The notes: generated by a model not told the origin, from the letters alone. A DNA stretch of 64,000 nucleotides from an uncultured Eubacteriales bacterium (GCA_900545515.1 UQZA01000005.1:1-64000), one strand, 5' to 3'. Numbered from the stretch's first letter, positions 24,189 to 33,513 are shown. Numbers and translations: made by a program.

Positions 24189-25174
24189 GCTGCGCCTCCC
24201 CCCTCCTTTTTTCGCTCTGCCACCTCATGACACGCCACCAGGTGATCCGGACCTACCTCCACCAGCTGCGGTTTTTCCCTGCGGCACCGCTCCCCACAGT
24301 GGGGACACCGATTCTGGAAGGGGCAGCCCTGGGGAATGTCCAGGGGGCTGGGAGCTTCGCCCTGGATGCTCTCGATTTTCTTTCCCTGCTCCATATGGAT
24401 GGAGAACAGCGCACTGAGCAACGCCTGGGTATAGGGATGAAGCGCGCCCCTTGCCACCTGCTCCCCAGGAATCACCTCCACAACATGTCCCAAATACATA
24501 ACCGCAATCTGGTGAGAGAAGGACTGAACCAGCGCCAGATCGTGGCAGATGAACACGATGCTGATTTGCTTTTCCCGCTGCAGCCGAACCAGGAGCTGGA
24601 TGATGGTCTCCTGAATGGACACATCCAGGGCGCTGGTGGCCTCGTCGCAAACCAGGATTTCCGGCTCCAGCGCCAGCGCCCTGGCAATGCCGATGCGCTG
24701 CCGCTGTCCGCCAGACATGCTGTGGGGATACCGGTAGACAAAATCCTCCGGCAGCTCCACCATACGCAGTAGCTCCCTGGCTTTCGCTTCCCGGTCTGCC
24801 CGTTTCAGTCGGCCAAAGTTCCTCAACGGTTCGGTCAGAATATCCATGACCTTCATCTTGGGATTGAAGGAAGCTAGGGGGTCCTGGAACACCATCTGCA
24901 AATTCTGCCGGTTCAGCCGGCGTTCCTCCCCCTTCAGGTGAAGGATATCCTTCCCGTGAAGCAGAATTTCCCCGGAAGTAGGAGTATCCATCTGGGTGAG
25001 CATCCGGACAAAGGTGGATTTTCCGCAGCCGCTCTCCCCCACGATACCCAGGGTCTTTCCACGATAGACATTCAGAGTGACATCATTGCAGGCCGTCAAG
25101 AGCCGTCCGTCCGATGCAGGAAACTGTTTGACGACATGCTTTGCCTCTAATACAATATCGGATGGATTAAACAA
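24185..25174 (-). CDS. Peptide/nickel-type ABC transporter ATP-binding protein (DppF/NikE type)
   Basis: A 329-residue ATPase: Walker A GESGCGKS (46-53), signature MSGGQRQR, Walker B ILVCDEATSALD. The C-terminal extension with CPFQNRCPHCGERC is the cysteine-rich tail of oligopeptide/dipeptide ATPases. It overlaps both neighbours by a few bases, so is tightly coupled. It powers the permeases encoded upstream. Confidence 0.95.
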   Translation of the reverse strand: MFNPSDIVLEAKHVVKQFPASDGRLLTACNDVTLNVYRGKTLGIVGESGCGKSTFVRMLTQMDTPTSGEILLHGKDILHLKGEERRLNRQNLQMVFQDPLASFNPKMKVMDILTEPLRNFGRLKRADREAKARELLRMVELPEDFVYRYPHSMSGGQRQRIGIARALALEPEILVCDEATSALDVSIQETIIQLLVRLQREKQISIVFICHDLALVQSFSHQIAVMYLGHVVEVIPGEQVARGALHPYTQALLSALFSIHMEQGKKIESIQGEAPSPLDIPQGCPFQNRCPHCGERCRREKPQLVEVGPDHLVACHEVAERKKEGGGAA

Positions 25175-25952
25175 AGCGTCTTCCCTCCAGTTCTGGTACT
25201 GACTGCAACAGGTTCCTGGTGTATTCGCTGGTGGGATGGTCCATGACCTCGTCCCGCGTGCCGCGATCTACCACCTTGCCATGCTGCATGACGATGAGCT
25301 GATCCGCCATATAGGCGGCCACACCTAAGTTGTGGGTTACGATGATGATGCCAGTGCCGAACCTGTCCCGTAGCTCCATCATTTCTCGCACGATCTGCGC
25401 CTGCGTCGTCACATCCAGGGCGCTGGTAGGCTCATCCGCCAGCAGCAGTTCCGGATTGAAGGTCATGGCAATGGCAATGCCCACCCGCTGACGCATCCCC
25501 CCTGAAAGCTGGTGCGGGTAGCTTTTCATAATGTTTTCACTGTCTGGCAGACGCATTTTTTCCAGCATGGACCTGGCCTTGTCCCAGGCTTCCTGCTTGC
25601 TGATATCCGTGTGAATTCGTATGTATTCAACGAACTGGCTGCCGATCCGCCGGATCGGATTGAGGGTGCCCCCGCAGTCCTGAAAGATCATGGACATGCG
25701 GGTCCCCCTCAGCTTGCGCCACTCCTCCGCCGACTTAGCCAGCAGGCTCTCGCCATGAAACCGGATGTCGCCGGCTGTAACACGCCCTGTGCCGGGTAGG
25801 GCGCCCAGCACGGCCCGAATTACTGTCGTTTTTCCGCTGCCCGATTCGCCGACGACGCTGATGATCTCGCCCTGTTTCATGGAGAGGTCAAAATGCTCCA
25901 CCGTAGGGGGCTGCGCGCCATATTGAATGGTCAAATCGTTGATTTCCAGCAT
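25167..25952 (-). CDS. Peptide/nickel-type ABC transporter ATP-binding protein (DppD/NikD type)
   Basis: A 261-residue ATPase with Walker A GESGSGKT (35-42), signature LSGGMRQR and Walker B LLLADEPTSALD. At 261 residues it lacks the long C-terminal tail of DppD and resembles NikD in length. It forms the ATPase pair with the downstream protein. It starts 12 nt after the binding protein gene. Confidence 0.94.
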   Translation of the reverse strand: MLEINDLTIQYGAQPPTVEHFDLSMKQGEIISVVGESGSGKTTVIRAVLGALPGTGRVTAGDIRFHGESLLAKSAEEWRKLRGTRMSMIFQDCGGTLNPIRRIGSQFVEYIRIHTDISKQEAWDKARSMLEKMRLPDSENIMKSYPHQLSGGMRQRVGIAIAMTFNPELLLADEPTSALDVTTQAQIVREMMELRDRFGTGIIIVTHNLGVAAYMADQLIVMQHGKVVDRGTRDEVMDHPTSEYTRNLLQSVPELEGRRFV

Positions 25953-25963
25953 AGCTTTCCCCT

Positions 25964-27574
25964 TTACGCCGCCAGCTTGACATCCTTGGTCAGCCAGTAG
26001 TAATCCATGGGATACATGGTGACACCGGTCACACGGTTATTGTAAAACAAATAGGTTGTCTCATAGCCGAAGAATACTGTGGCGGCATCGTCCATAATCT
26101 CCTGCTGAATTTGCATAACCAAATCCCGGCGGGCATTGCTGTCGAACTCGCTGGCCAGCTGGTCCAGCAACCTGTCCACCTCGGAATTGGCATAGCCACT
26201 GGTATTGTTGGCGGAGGTGCTGTACCAGTTCTCCCGCAGGTAGTTTTCCGGGTCGCCGGTGTTGGCCACCAGCACATTCCAGATCAGCAGATCATATTGA
26301 CCGCTGTCACGCATGTCCAGAAGGGTCTCGTAGCTGACGGTATTCAGGGTGACCCGAATGCCGATGTCCTTCAGGCTGGCTTGCGCCGCCTGGGCATAAA
26401 CACCCAGCTCCTCGCGGCTGGTATAAATCACGAATTCCAGATCCAACTTCTCGCCTGCGGGGGTTTCCACATAGCCATCGCCGTCCACGTCCTGATAGCC
26501 AGCCTGGGCCAGCAGGGCCTTCGCGCTCTCGGGGTCATAAGCGTTCTCATCCTTCAGCTGGTCGAAGCCAAAGTCCAGGGTGGGGGGCACCGGCGCTTTG
26601 CCAGGCGTTGCGCCACCGTCCAGCAGGTTGCCGCAGTAGGCCTCTTTATTCAGGCCCCGCAGCAGAGCCTGGCGCAGGGTCAAATCGCCCAAAGGCCCAT
26701 TCTGGTTCATGAAGGCGTAGGTGGAGCGCAGGGATTCCAACTGCTCAATGGTAATGTTGCTGTTGTTTTCAAATTCGGCAATATTTTCGTTCTTCAGGTT
26801 GTAGGCGATGTCAATTTCCCCGGTCTGCAAGGCCATGGAACGAGTCGTCTGGTCATCTACGCACTTCAGAGTCACCTGATCAAAGGGCACCTCTCCGTCC
26901 CAATAGTACGGATTGCGAACCACCACGCAAGATTCCGTGGGGCTAAAGGACTTCACCACATAAGGGCCGGTGCAGACGGGGCCGGACATGGCAAAGGTGC
27001 TGTCATCTACATGGGTGTTCACAATGAGAAACAACGGATCGGCCAGGCTGCCGGGCACAATGGCGCTGGGAACCTTGGTGGTGATTTTCAAGTCCTGGCC
27101 CTCCACTTCAATGGAGGCCGGATCAAAGAAACCCACTGCCCGGTCGCTGAGCCGGAAGGTACGCTCCAGGGACGCTTTGACCAGTTCCGGCGTCATATCC
27201 TCGCCGTTGGAAAACTTCACGCCCTGCCGGATGCGGAAGGTCCAGGTCAGATTGTCATCGCTGACACTCCACTCCTCCGCCAGGCAGGGAACCAGTTCAC
27301 CGTGCTCGTCAAACCTGAGCAGCGTCTCGCCAATGGCGTAACGGGAGACCACCCAGCTAAAATACTGCTCTGTGGGCTCCAGGGTGTCTGCGAAGCTGGT
27401 CACTCCGATGGTGATCTCACTGCCCTGCGTGGAGCTGCCGCCCTTGGATTGCTCCCCACCGGTGCTGTCTGACGGTTCATTGCCACCGCTGGTCTGCCCG
27501 CCGCAGCCAGCCAGCAGAGAAAGCAACATCATACAGGCCAGAGCCAGGCTCAGTATTTTCTTAAGATTATTCAT
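25964..27574 (-). CDS. SBP_bac_5 family substrate-binding lipoprotein
   Basis: A 536-residue lipoprotein (lipobox LLAGC, Cys24) with a Gly/Ser-rich linker and the dipeptide/nickel-binding fold: LAEEWSVSDDNLTWTFRIRQGVKFSNGEDMTPE is followed by the usual domain order. Members bind peptides, nickel, heme or opines. The cobalamin riboswitch upstream suggests cobalt, nickel or a corrinoid-linked ligand, by inference only. ATG at 27574 follows a GAGAAG site; a GTG nine bases earlier is less well placed. Confidence 0.92.
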   Translation of the reverse strand: MNNLKKILSLALACMMLLSLLAGCGGQTSGGNEPSDSTGGEQSKGGSSTQGSEITIGVTSFADTLEPTEQYFSWVVSRYAIGETLLRFDEHGELVPCLAEEWSVSDDNLTWTFRIRQGVKFSNGEDMTPELVKASLERTFRLSDRAVGFFDPASIEVEGQDLKITTKVPSAIVPGSLADPLFLIVNTHVDDSTFAMSGPVCTGPYVVKSFSPTESCVVVRNPYYWDGEVPFDQVTLKCVDDQTTRSMALQTGEIDIAYNLKNENIAEFENNSNITIEQLESLRSTYAFMNQNGPLGDLTLRQALLRGLNKEAYCGNLLDGGATPGKAPVPPTLDFGFDQLKDENAYDPESAKALLAQAGYQDVDGDGYVETPAGEKLDLEFVIYTSREELGVYAQAAQASLKDIGIRVTLNTVSYETLLDMRDSGQYDLLIWNVLVANTGDPENYLRENWYSTSANNTSGYANSEVDRLLDQLASEFDSNARRDLVMQIQQEIMDDAATVFFGYETTYLFYNNRVTGVTMYPMDYYWLTKDVKLAA

Positions 27575-27636
27575 ATCAAACACTTCTCTTTCTTTTGTAT
27601 TAGCAGTCGCTTGGGGGAATCCTTCCCAAAAGCGCG

Positions 27637-28461
27637 TTACTCTTGCTTAGGGTCCAAAATATCCCGGATGCTATCGCCCAGCATATTAAACACCACCACC
27701 ACAATCACAATCGCTATACCAGGGTAGATCATCAGCCAGGGCGCTTTGGTCAAATAGGTGCGGCCTTCGTTCAGCATCAGTCCCCACTCAGGCGTGGGCG
27801 CCGTGGCTCCAAACCCCAGGAAAGACAGGCCGGCCAGTTCCAGCATCATGGTACCGATGTCGGTGGCTGCCGTGACGATCAGCGTGGTAATCATGTTCGG
27901 GACCACATACCGCTTCAAAATGCCCAGTGTGCGGGTGCCGGTCACAACCGCCGCCTCCATGTATAGCTCGCTTTTGATTTTCAAAACCAAGCTTCGGGCC
28001 AGCCGGGCGTATTTGGTCCAGCTCACCGCAGAAATGGCAATCACCGCATTGACCAGATTGGGCCCAAGCATGCCGGCGATGGCAATGGCCAGCACCAGGC
28101 CTGGGAAGGAGATCATCATATCCGCAATGCGCATGATCACAGCGTCCAAAGCACCACCAAAATAACCGGCCAGGATGCCCAATCCTGTGCCCACCACAAA
28201 GATGACGCCAACCAAAATCAGGGTCATACTCAAAGAACTCCGCGTACCATAAATCACCCGGGAGAGCACATCCCGCCCCAGCTTGTCGGTACCGCAGAGG
28301 TGCTGCCCATCGGGGGGCAGAAGGGAATTGTCCATGACGGCCTCATAGGGGTCAGCCGGCGCAATCGCCGGGGCAAAAACCGCCACACCCCCAATCAGCA
28401 GCGCCAGCACCAAAAAAACGGTAAATTGGACGTGGCTTTTTAAAAAATGTACCAGCTTCAA
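27637..28461 (-). CDS. Peptide/nickel-type ABC permease (DppC/NikC type)
   Basis: A 274-residue inner-membrane permease: one N-terminal helix, the DppC motif LLPPDGQHLCGTDKLGRDVLSRVIYG, then five more helices with an EAA loop (MEAAVVTGTRTLGILKRYVVPN). TTG start with GGAGG 9 nt upstream. It abuts the other permease gene. Confidence 0.94.
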   Translation of the reverse strand: MKLVHFLKSHVQFTVFLVLALLIGGVAVFAPAIAPADPYEAVMDNSLLPPDGQHLCGTDKLGRDVLSRVIYGTRSSLSMTLILVGVIFVVGTGLGILAGYFGGALDAVIMRIADMMISFPGLVLAIAIAGMLGPNLVNAVIAISAVSWTKYARLARSLVLKIKSELYMEAAVVTGTRTLGILKRYVVPNMITTLIVTAATDIGTMMLELAGLSFLGFGATAPTPEWGLMLNEGRTYLTKAPWLMIYPGIAIVIVVVVFNMLGDSIRDILDPKQE

Positions 28462-28462
28462 C

Positions 28463-29401
28463 TTACATAGCCTCCTTCAAGCGGGGGTCCAACCGTCTGT
28501 AGGAGAGATCCACCACCAAATTAATGCACATGTATAGCAGGGCAATCCACAGCACGTAACCCTGCACCAGGGGATAATCCCGGCAGGAGATCGCCTTGAC
28601 CGCCATAGCGCCCATGCCGGGCCAGTTGTAAATCATCTCCACCACCGTCGTGCCGCCCAACAGGCTGCCCAGGGACAAACCCAACAGCGTGACCAGGGGC
28701 AGCATGGCGTTGGGGAGGACATGCCGCCAGAGAATTTGGCTCTCTGTGCAGCCCCGCATGCGGGCGCCGGTCACATAATCCTTGCGCAGCTCATCCAAAA
28801 CAGCAATCCGCACTTGTCTGGTGTATTTGGCAGACATGGAGATGGCCAGCGTGATTGCAGGCATAATCATGGACTTAAAATCCGTCGATCCGCCGGACAC
28901 CGATACCCAGCGCAGGTTAACGCCAAAGACCCGCAGCAGAATCAGGCCGATCCAGAAGCTGGGGATCGACACCCCCAAAAAGGTCAGCGCCCGCACCATG
29001 TAGTCGCACCATTTGTTTTGATGAACCGCCGCCAGGATGCCCAGCGGAACTGAGACAAGGATCATGATGGCCAAGGACAACAGGGCCAACTCCAGCGTGG
29101 GCCAAAAGCAACTGACCAGCTTGTCGATCACCGGAACCTTAAAGGAATAGGAAATTCCCATATCGCCGGTGACGACGCCCTTGAGCCAGTTGCCGTACTG
29201 AACCAGGAACGGTTTGTCCAGCCCCAACTCGGCTCGGGTCTTGGCCAGCAGCTCCGGCGTGGGCAGATTGCCACATTCGGTCAGCATGATCTCTGCAGGA
29301 TCGCCGGGCGACAGGTAAGTCAACCCAAACGTGAGGAAGCTGATGCCGAACAGGACGATGAGCACTTGCAGGAGACGCTTGCCAATTTGTTTTTTGTTCA
29401 A
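28463..29401 (-). CDS. Peptide/nickel-type ABC permease (DppB/NikB type)
   Basis: A 312-residue permease with the DppB opening (KRLLQVLIVLFGISFLTFGLTYLSPGDPAE), about six helices and the EAA loop RKDYVTGARMRGCTESQILWRHVLPNAMLP. I chose the TTG at 29401 because GGAG lies 6 nt upstream. Longer starts up to 29458 run into the terminator hairpin of the leader. First gene of the riboswitch-controlled operon. Confidence 0.93.
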   Translation of the reverse strand: MNKKQIGKRLLQVLIVLFGISFLTFGLTYLSPGDPAEIMLTECGNLPTPELLAKTRAELGLDKPFLVQYGNWLKGVVTGDMGISYSFKVPVIDKLVSCFWPTLELALLSLAIMILVSVPLGILAAVHQNKWCDYMVRALTFLGVSIPSFWIGLILLRVFGVNLRWVSVSGGSTDFKSMIMPAITLAISMSAKYTRQVRIAVLDELRKDYVTGARMRGCTESQILWRHVLPNAMLPLVTLLGLSLGSLLGGTTVVEMIYNWPGMGAMAVKAISCRDYPLVQGYVLWIALLYMCINLVVDLSYRRLDPRLKEAM

Positions 29402-29440
29402 CTCTTTCTCCACCTCCACAAATTTGACCTTCCCGGCACA

Positions 29441-29473
29441 ATAAAACAGGACAGCCAATTGCTGGCTGTCCTG
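29441..29473 (-). terminator. Attenuator terminator of the cobalamin leader
   Basis: Minus-strand CAGGACAGCCA pairs with TGGCTGTCCTG (11 bp, 5-nt loop) followed by TTTTATT. It lies between the riboswitch and the first permease gene, so it is the likely off switch. Confidence 0.9.
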
Positions 29474-29617
29474 ACTCTTGATATATTATGCTACATATGG
29501 GCGCGCAATCAGCCCCGGAAGTGTATGCACCTCCAGGTACAAACCATCTGCAGCAAAACGCACACAAACCATGCGCCCATCAAGAGCTTCCATCAGCCGT
29601 GGAAAGCATCTTATGTA

Positions 29618-29772
29618 GATATAAGCAGTTCTCCTGACTTCAGTTCATCCAACCATGGCGCCTTCCCAAACAACTCTGTTCAGTGGTCAATTGCCTGGCT
29701 GTCCCTGTTACAGTGGCGGGACCGTGCCGGATTCGCACCGGCTTCTCTATGAATGCTTTCGCAACTTATATC
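29618..29772 (-). ncRNA. Cobalamin riboswitch
   Basis: The minus strand carries the conserved parts in order: GCCGGTGCGAATCCGGC, CGGTCCCGCCACTGTAA, CCACTG, GGGAAGG, GGATGA and AAGTCAGGAGAACTGC. The ends GATATAAG and CTTATATC close stem P1. This is the B12 aptamer, which turns genes down when cobalamin is plentiful. A sigma-A promoter lies just upstream and a terminator about 145 nt downstream. It controls the peptide/nickel-type ABC operon 22950-29401. The distance from aptamer to terminator is long. Confidence 0.95.
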
Positions 29773-29779
29773 TAGTGAG

Positions 29780-29808
29780 ATTATACGCGTACCCGTCACA
29801 AAATGCAA
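29780..29808 (-). promoter_or_regulatory. Promoter of the riboswitch and ABC operon
   Basis: TTGCAT, 17 bp, TATAAT on the minus strand, ending 8 nt before the riboswitch P1 stem. The gap from here to metG (29809-29943) shows nothing else. Confidence 0.85.
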
Positions 29809-29943
29809 GCCCTTTTTCCACAAAGACTGAGGGCTTCCACAAATTCCTGCCATAAAAATCCCTATGGCCGCCCCACGGAGACATCGCCTTTGGTTACCGG
29901 GTATGAGCCGGGAAAAACCATGGGGCAACACCATGCGCAGGGC

Positions 29944-30032
29944 AAAAAGGCCTGTTGCAAAGGTGGCAAACCAAGATGTTTTCTACAATATTTGGTAGGA
30001 AACCGTCTTGATACTCCCATTTTGCAACAGGC
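29944..30032 (-). terminator. Long hairpin terminator after metG
   Basis: Minus-strand GCCTGTTGCAAA pairs with TTTGCAACAGGC (12 bp), then TTTTTG follows. The 59 bases inside also fold (CAAGAC..GGTTTCCTAC with a near complement), giving one long imperfect hairpin. It starts 21 nt after the metG stop. Confidence 0.75.
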
Positions 30033-30053
30033 GCTTTTACATATACTCGGATC

Positions 30054-32003
30054 TCACACCAGACGGCTGCCTGGCTGGATGCCGTCGTCCAGCATCAGAA
30101 GCTTCAGCTTGTCTCCCCGCTCGGCGGACAGCAGCATACCGCAGCTGAGCTGGCCCATCATCTTCCGGGGGGCCAGGTTGGTCACTGCCACCAAGGTTTT
30201 ACCCACCAGCGCTTCCGGTTCATAGTACTTGGCAATGCCGGAGAGGATCTGCCGTGGGGTTCCGGTGCCGTCGTCCAGCTGAAACTTCAGAAGCTTCTCG
30301 CTTTTCTTCACCTTTTCACAGGCCAGGACCTTCACCACTGTCATCTCCACCTTCTCAAACACGTCAAAGGTGATTTCCGGCAGAGGCTCCGGCAAAGGGT
30401 CCTCCTCCAGGGCCGGCGGAGCGCTGTGAAGCTGCTCCAGCACCTGGAGCTCCTGCTCCACATCGATCCGGGGGAAGAGGGCCGGCCCCTGTTCCACTGC
30501 AACCTCTGCAGGCAAACGCCCCCAGAGGCCCAGGCTCTCCCAGTCCGAGGGCGCACCGCCCAGGCGCTTCATGATCTCATCTGTGGTAGCGGGCATGAAG
30601 GGGCGCAGCAAACCGGCACACACCCGGATGGTCTCCAGCAGGTTGTACAGCACCCGGGCCAATCTCAGCTTCTGGGTCTCATCCTTCGCCAAGCGCCAGG
30701 GTTCGTTTTCATCGATATATTTGTTGGCCCGGCTGACGACCGCAAAAATCTGGGCCAGGGCATTCTGGAAGGCATACTTTTCCATCTGCTCCTCATACTG
30801 TCCCCGCAGGCTTCCTACCATAGCCAGCAAGTCTCCGTCCTGTTCCTCCCGGCCCTCCTGGGCGGCGGGCAGACGGCCGCCAAAGTACTTGTGGGTCATG
30901 GCCACCGTCCGGGACACCAGGTTGCCCAGATCATTGGCCAGGTCCGTGTTGATGCAGCCAATCAGGGCCTCATTGGAGAAGTTCCCATCGGAGCCAAAGG
31001 GGAAGGTCCGCAGCAGGAAGAAACGCAACGCATCGGTGCCGTACCGCTCCGCCAGGAGATACGGGTCCACCACATTGCCCTTGGATTTAGACATCTTGCC
31101 CCCGTCCAGCAGCAGCCACCCGTGGCCAAACACCTTCTTGGGAAGCGGCAGGCCCATGCTCATGAGCATGGCCGGCCAGACAATGGAATGGAACCGGACA
31201 ATCTCCTTGCCCACAAAATGCACGTCCGCAGGCCAGTATTTGTCGTAGTCCTCATATCGGTCATTGCGGAAGCCCAAGGCCGTAAGATAATTGAAGAGCG
31301 CATCCACCCACACATACACCACGTGGCCTGGGTCAAAGTCCACGGGAATGCCCCAGGTAAAGGAGGTGCGGGAGACGCACAGGTCCTCCAGGCCGGGGTC
31401 AATGAAATTATTCACCATTTCGTTGACCCGGCTCCGGGGCTCCAGAAAATCGGTGTTTACCAGCAGGTCTCGCACCGCCCCGGCATACTTGGACAGGCGG
31501 AAGAAATAAGCCTCCTCCTGGGCCGGCTGCACCTCCCGGCCGCAGTCGGGGCATTTGCCATCCTTCAGCTGACTGGCGGTCCAGAAGGACTCGCAGGGGG
31601 TACAGTACATCCCCTCATAGGTGCCCTTGTAGATATCTCCCTTTTCGTACATCTCCTTGAAGATTTTCTGAATGGCAGAGACATGGTAGCTGTCAGTGGT
31701 ACGGATGAACCGGTCATAGGAGATGTTCATCAGCTTCCACAGGTCCTTGACCCCCTTCTCCCCCTCCACAATGTGGTCCACAAACTCCTTGGGCGTGACG
31801 CCGGTTTCCTTGGCCCGGGTCTCAATCTTCTGGCCGTGCTCGTCGGTACCCGTGAGGAAGCACACGTCGTAGCCCTGGAGCCTTTTATACCGGGCCATGG
31901 CATCGGTGGCCACGGTACAGTAGGTGTGGCCAATGTGAAGCTTGTCGGATGGATAGTAAATGGGCGTGGTAATATAGAACTTGCCCTTGCATTTGTCGCA
32001 CAT
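30054..32003 (-). CDS. metG: Methionyl-tRNA synthetase
   Basis: A 649-residue enzyme that charges tRNA-Met. HIGH motif at residues 23-26, KMSKS at 303-307, and a zinc knuckle CTPC...CPDC in the connective domain. The last ~110 residues form the EMAP/Trbp111-like tRNA-binding and dimer domain (FDVFEKVEMTVVKVLACEKV). ATG at 32003 follows GGAGG at 8 nt; an in-frame upstream ATG is not used. Expression is controlled by the T-box leader directly upstream. Confidence 0.97.
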   Translation of the reverse strand: MCDKCKGKFYITTPIYYPSDKLHIGHTYCTVATDAMARYKRLQGYDVCFLTGTDEHGQKIETRAKETGVTPKEFVDHIVEGEKGVKDLWKLMNISYDRFIRTTDSYHVSAIQKIFKEMYEKGDIYKGTYEGMYCTPCESFWTASQLKDGKCPDCGREVQPAQEEAYFFRLSKYAGAVRDLLVNTDFLEPRSRVNEMVNNFIDPGLEDLCVSRTSFTWGIPVDFDPGHVVYVWVDALFNYLTALGFRNDRYEDYDKYWPADVHFVGKEIVRFHSIVWPAMLMSMGLPLPKKVFGHGWLLLDGGKMSKSKGNVVDPYLLAERYGTDALRFFLLRTFPFGSDGNFSNEALIGCINTDLANDLGNLVSRTVAMTHKYFGGRLPAAQEGREEQDGDLLAMVGSLRGQYEEQMEKYAFQNALAQIFAVVSRANKYIDENEPWRLAKDETQKLRLARVLYNLLETIRVCAGLLRPFMPATTDEIMKRLGGAPSDWESLGLWGRLPAEVAVEQGPALFPRIDVEQELQVLEQLHSAPPALEEDPLPEPLPEITFDVFEKVEMTVVKVLACEKVKKSEKLLKFQLDDGTGTPRQILSGIAKYYEPEALVGKTLVAVTNLAPRKMMGQLSCGMLLSAERGDKLKLLMLDDGIQPGSRLV

Positions 32004-32051
32004 AGAAATGTCCTCCTGACACAATTTAAAATAGTATTCCAGATTACAAAT

Positions 32052-32310
32052 AAAAAACGCCCCTGAGATGCTCTCAAGGGCGGGAATCCCGCGGTACCAC
32101 CTTGGTTCGCGCCGGCCTCACGGCAGACGCCTTTGGGGGTACAACCGTACCCTTTGCGCAATAACGGGCGCATCCGGCCCGGTCTACATCTCTTCAACCG
32201 GGCAGCTCCGGGGCCATCTTCCGCCCCCGTTCCGCACCCCATCCCACCAACCGGGGCTCTCTGACCGGGACAAAAGGGCATACTCTTCCCATCCTCGCCA
32301 ATTTCACCAT
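32052..32310 (-). ncRNA. T-box leader (methionine-tRNA responsive)
   Basis: On the minus strand: stem I landmarks GGGAAGAGTA, CAGAGAGCC and GGTTGGTG, a specifier-loop ATG (32215-32217, reading GAAGATGGCC), the T-box AAGGTGGTACCGCGG (32089-32103), and a terminator CGCCCTTGAGA / TCTCAGGGGCG followed by TTTTTT (32052-32082). Uncharged tRNA-Met should pair with the T-box and block the terminator, switching on metG. The specifier codon call is inferred from its position. Confidence 0.93.
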
Positions 32311-32319
32311 GATGGCAAA

Positions 32320-32348
32320 ATCGTACCATGTTTTCCCCCGATTGTCAA
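32320..32348 (-). promoter_or_regulatory. Promoter of the T-box metG transcript
   Basis: Perfect TTGACA, 17 bp, TACGAT on the minus strand, just upstream of T-box stem I. The stretch 32349-32830 further upstream contains only a repeat-like block and no supported gene. Confidence 0.85.
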
Positions 32349-32759
32349 CGGAATTGTGGCACATTTCCAGGGCAACAGCATTTACTTTTTCTGCGTCCAG
32401 TCTGTATCATCCCGGTTCTGACGGTGCATTAGGCCCAAGCCTGTGGTCATGCCGTGGTGGTAATAGGAAATATGCTTCGTCTGGGCCGCCGCAGCAAGAA
32501 TTTTTACAAGATCCGATGGTTCATAGGCTCATGATCCAAGGTAAACGATGCCGCAAAAGGCAGGCGAACCGCCAAAGCATCCATTTTCCAAGCACAAGAG
32601 GGCCGTTGCCACAGGCATCCGGGGACCGGGGCCACCGCAGACATAGCCGCGCTTGCAGCGAGTGTTACAGCCTGCCACCAAAAAATCAATATTCAATTCC
32701 GTCTGGTATTCTCCTCCTAATCTACAGCCCTCCTTTGAGCGCATATGCGTACTGCTGAG

Positions 32760-32783
32760 CGGGGGCGTAAGGTGCGGCCTCCC
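32760..32783. repeat. Dispersed extragenic repeat, partial copy
   Basis: GGGGCGTAAGGTGCGGCCTCCC matches the core GAGGCGTAGGGTGCGGCCTCC found at 7933-7979. The block is also partly palindromic (GGTGCG ... CGCACC). Confidence 0.4.
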
Positions 32784-32830
32784 GGACGCACCCTACATGC
32801 ATTTCCCCGGGACGGCCACGAATGCGCCCG

Positions 32831-32880
32831 GAAAATAAGAAGCATTGTCATCCTAAGCCGAAAGCAAAGAATGACAATGC
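32831..32880 (-). terminator. Terminator after the small membrane protein gene
   Basis: Minus-strand GCATTGTCAT pairs with ATGACAATGC around 19 bases, followed by TTCTTATTTT. It lies 23 nt after the stop at 32903. Confidence 0.7.
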
Positions 32881-32902
32881 AATTTTACTTACAAGGACGG
32901 AG

Positions 32903-33415
32903 TTACAGCTCGGGACCTTGGTTGGCCCGCTCCAGCTCGGCTACCTCCTTCTGCTTTTTCCGCAGGGCAAAGGCGATGTAAACGCCGTAAATGAGATACG
33001 CCAGAACCAATACATGGAGCAGAATCTCCATCAGGTTATCGGCAATGGGCTCGCCCAGCAAAAGCCAGGCCATAAAGCCACAATCTACCACAAACATCAC
33101 AAGCGCCGCCACAGAAACCGCCGGATGCTTGTTCCAAAGCAGAAAGCAGACCAGGTACAGGACCAGAAGCGCGCCGCCTGCCACGATCAGGGCAGTCACT
33201 TCCTGGTAATAGCCGAACCCTACCAGCCAATAGGGCAGCAGCGCTGAGAATAAGTAGTAGGACTCTCCATCTGCAAACAGCATGGCAATGTTGACCAACG
33301 TGAGAAACAGGATCAGCAGCAGGTTGATCCTGGCGGAGCGGTTGCGGGCCTGCAAATAAGGCAGACTCCCCTTTTCCGCCGCCTGGGCCTGGTTGGCCGG
33401 TTTGGTGTTAAACAT
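32903..33415 (-). CDS. Hypothetical four-helix membrane protein
   Basis: A 170-residue protein with a charged N-terminus (about 30 residues), four predicted transmembrane helices (about 31-50, 52-70, 75-95 and 98-150 with a short break) and a Lys/Glu-rich C-terminal tail. GAGGAGG lies 8 nt before the ATG. It has its own promoter and terminator, divergent from the rRNA methyltransferase gene. I do not recognise the family. Confidence 0.75.
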   Translation of the reverse strand: MFNTKPANQAQAAEKGSLPYLQARNRSARINLLLILFLTLVNIAMLFADGESYYLFSALLPYWLVGFGYYQEVTALIVAGGALLVLYLVCFLLWNKHPAVSVAALVMFVVDCGFMAWLLLGEPIADNLMEILLHVLVLAYLIYGVYIAFALRKKQKEVAELERANQGPEL

Positions 33416-33464
33416 ATTTCGTACCTCCTCTTTGATTTACCGCAACAGCGGCTTACGCATCTCT

Positions 33465-33493
33465 ATCATATGGGAAACCGGCAAAAAACGCAA
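33465..33493 (-). promoter_or_regulatory. Promoter of the small membrane protein gene
   Basis: TTGCGT, 17 bp, TATGAT on the minus strand, about 50 nt before the start codon. Confidence 0.5.
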
Positions 33494-33513
33494 GACTTTT
33501 TTCCCAAAAAGCC

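Noticed and set aside
32349..32759. Short frames in the gap between the metG promoter and the membrane protein gene
   Set aside because: No start with a ribosome binding site, no protein-like composition and no recognisable motif.
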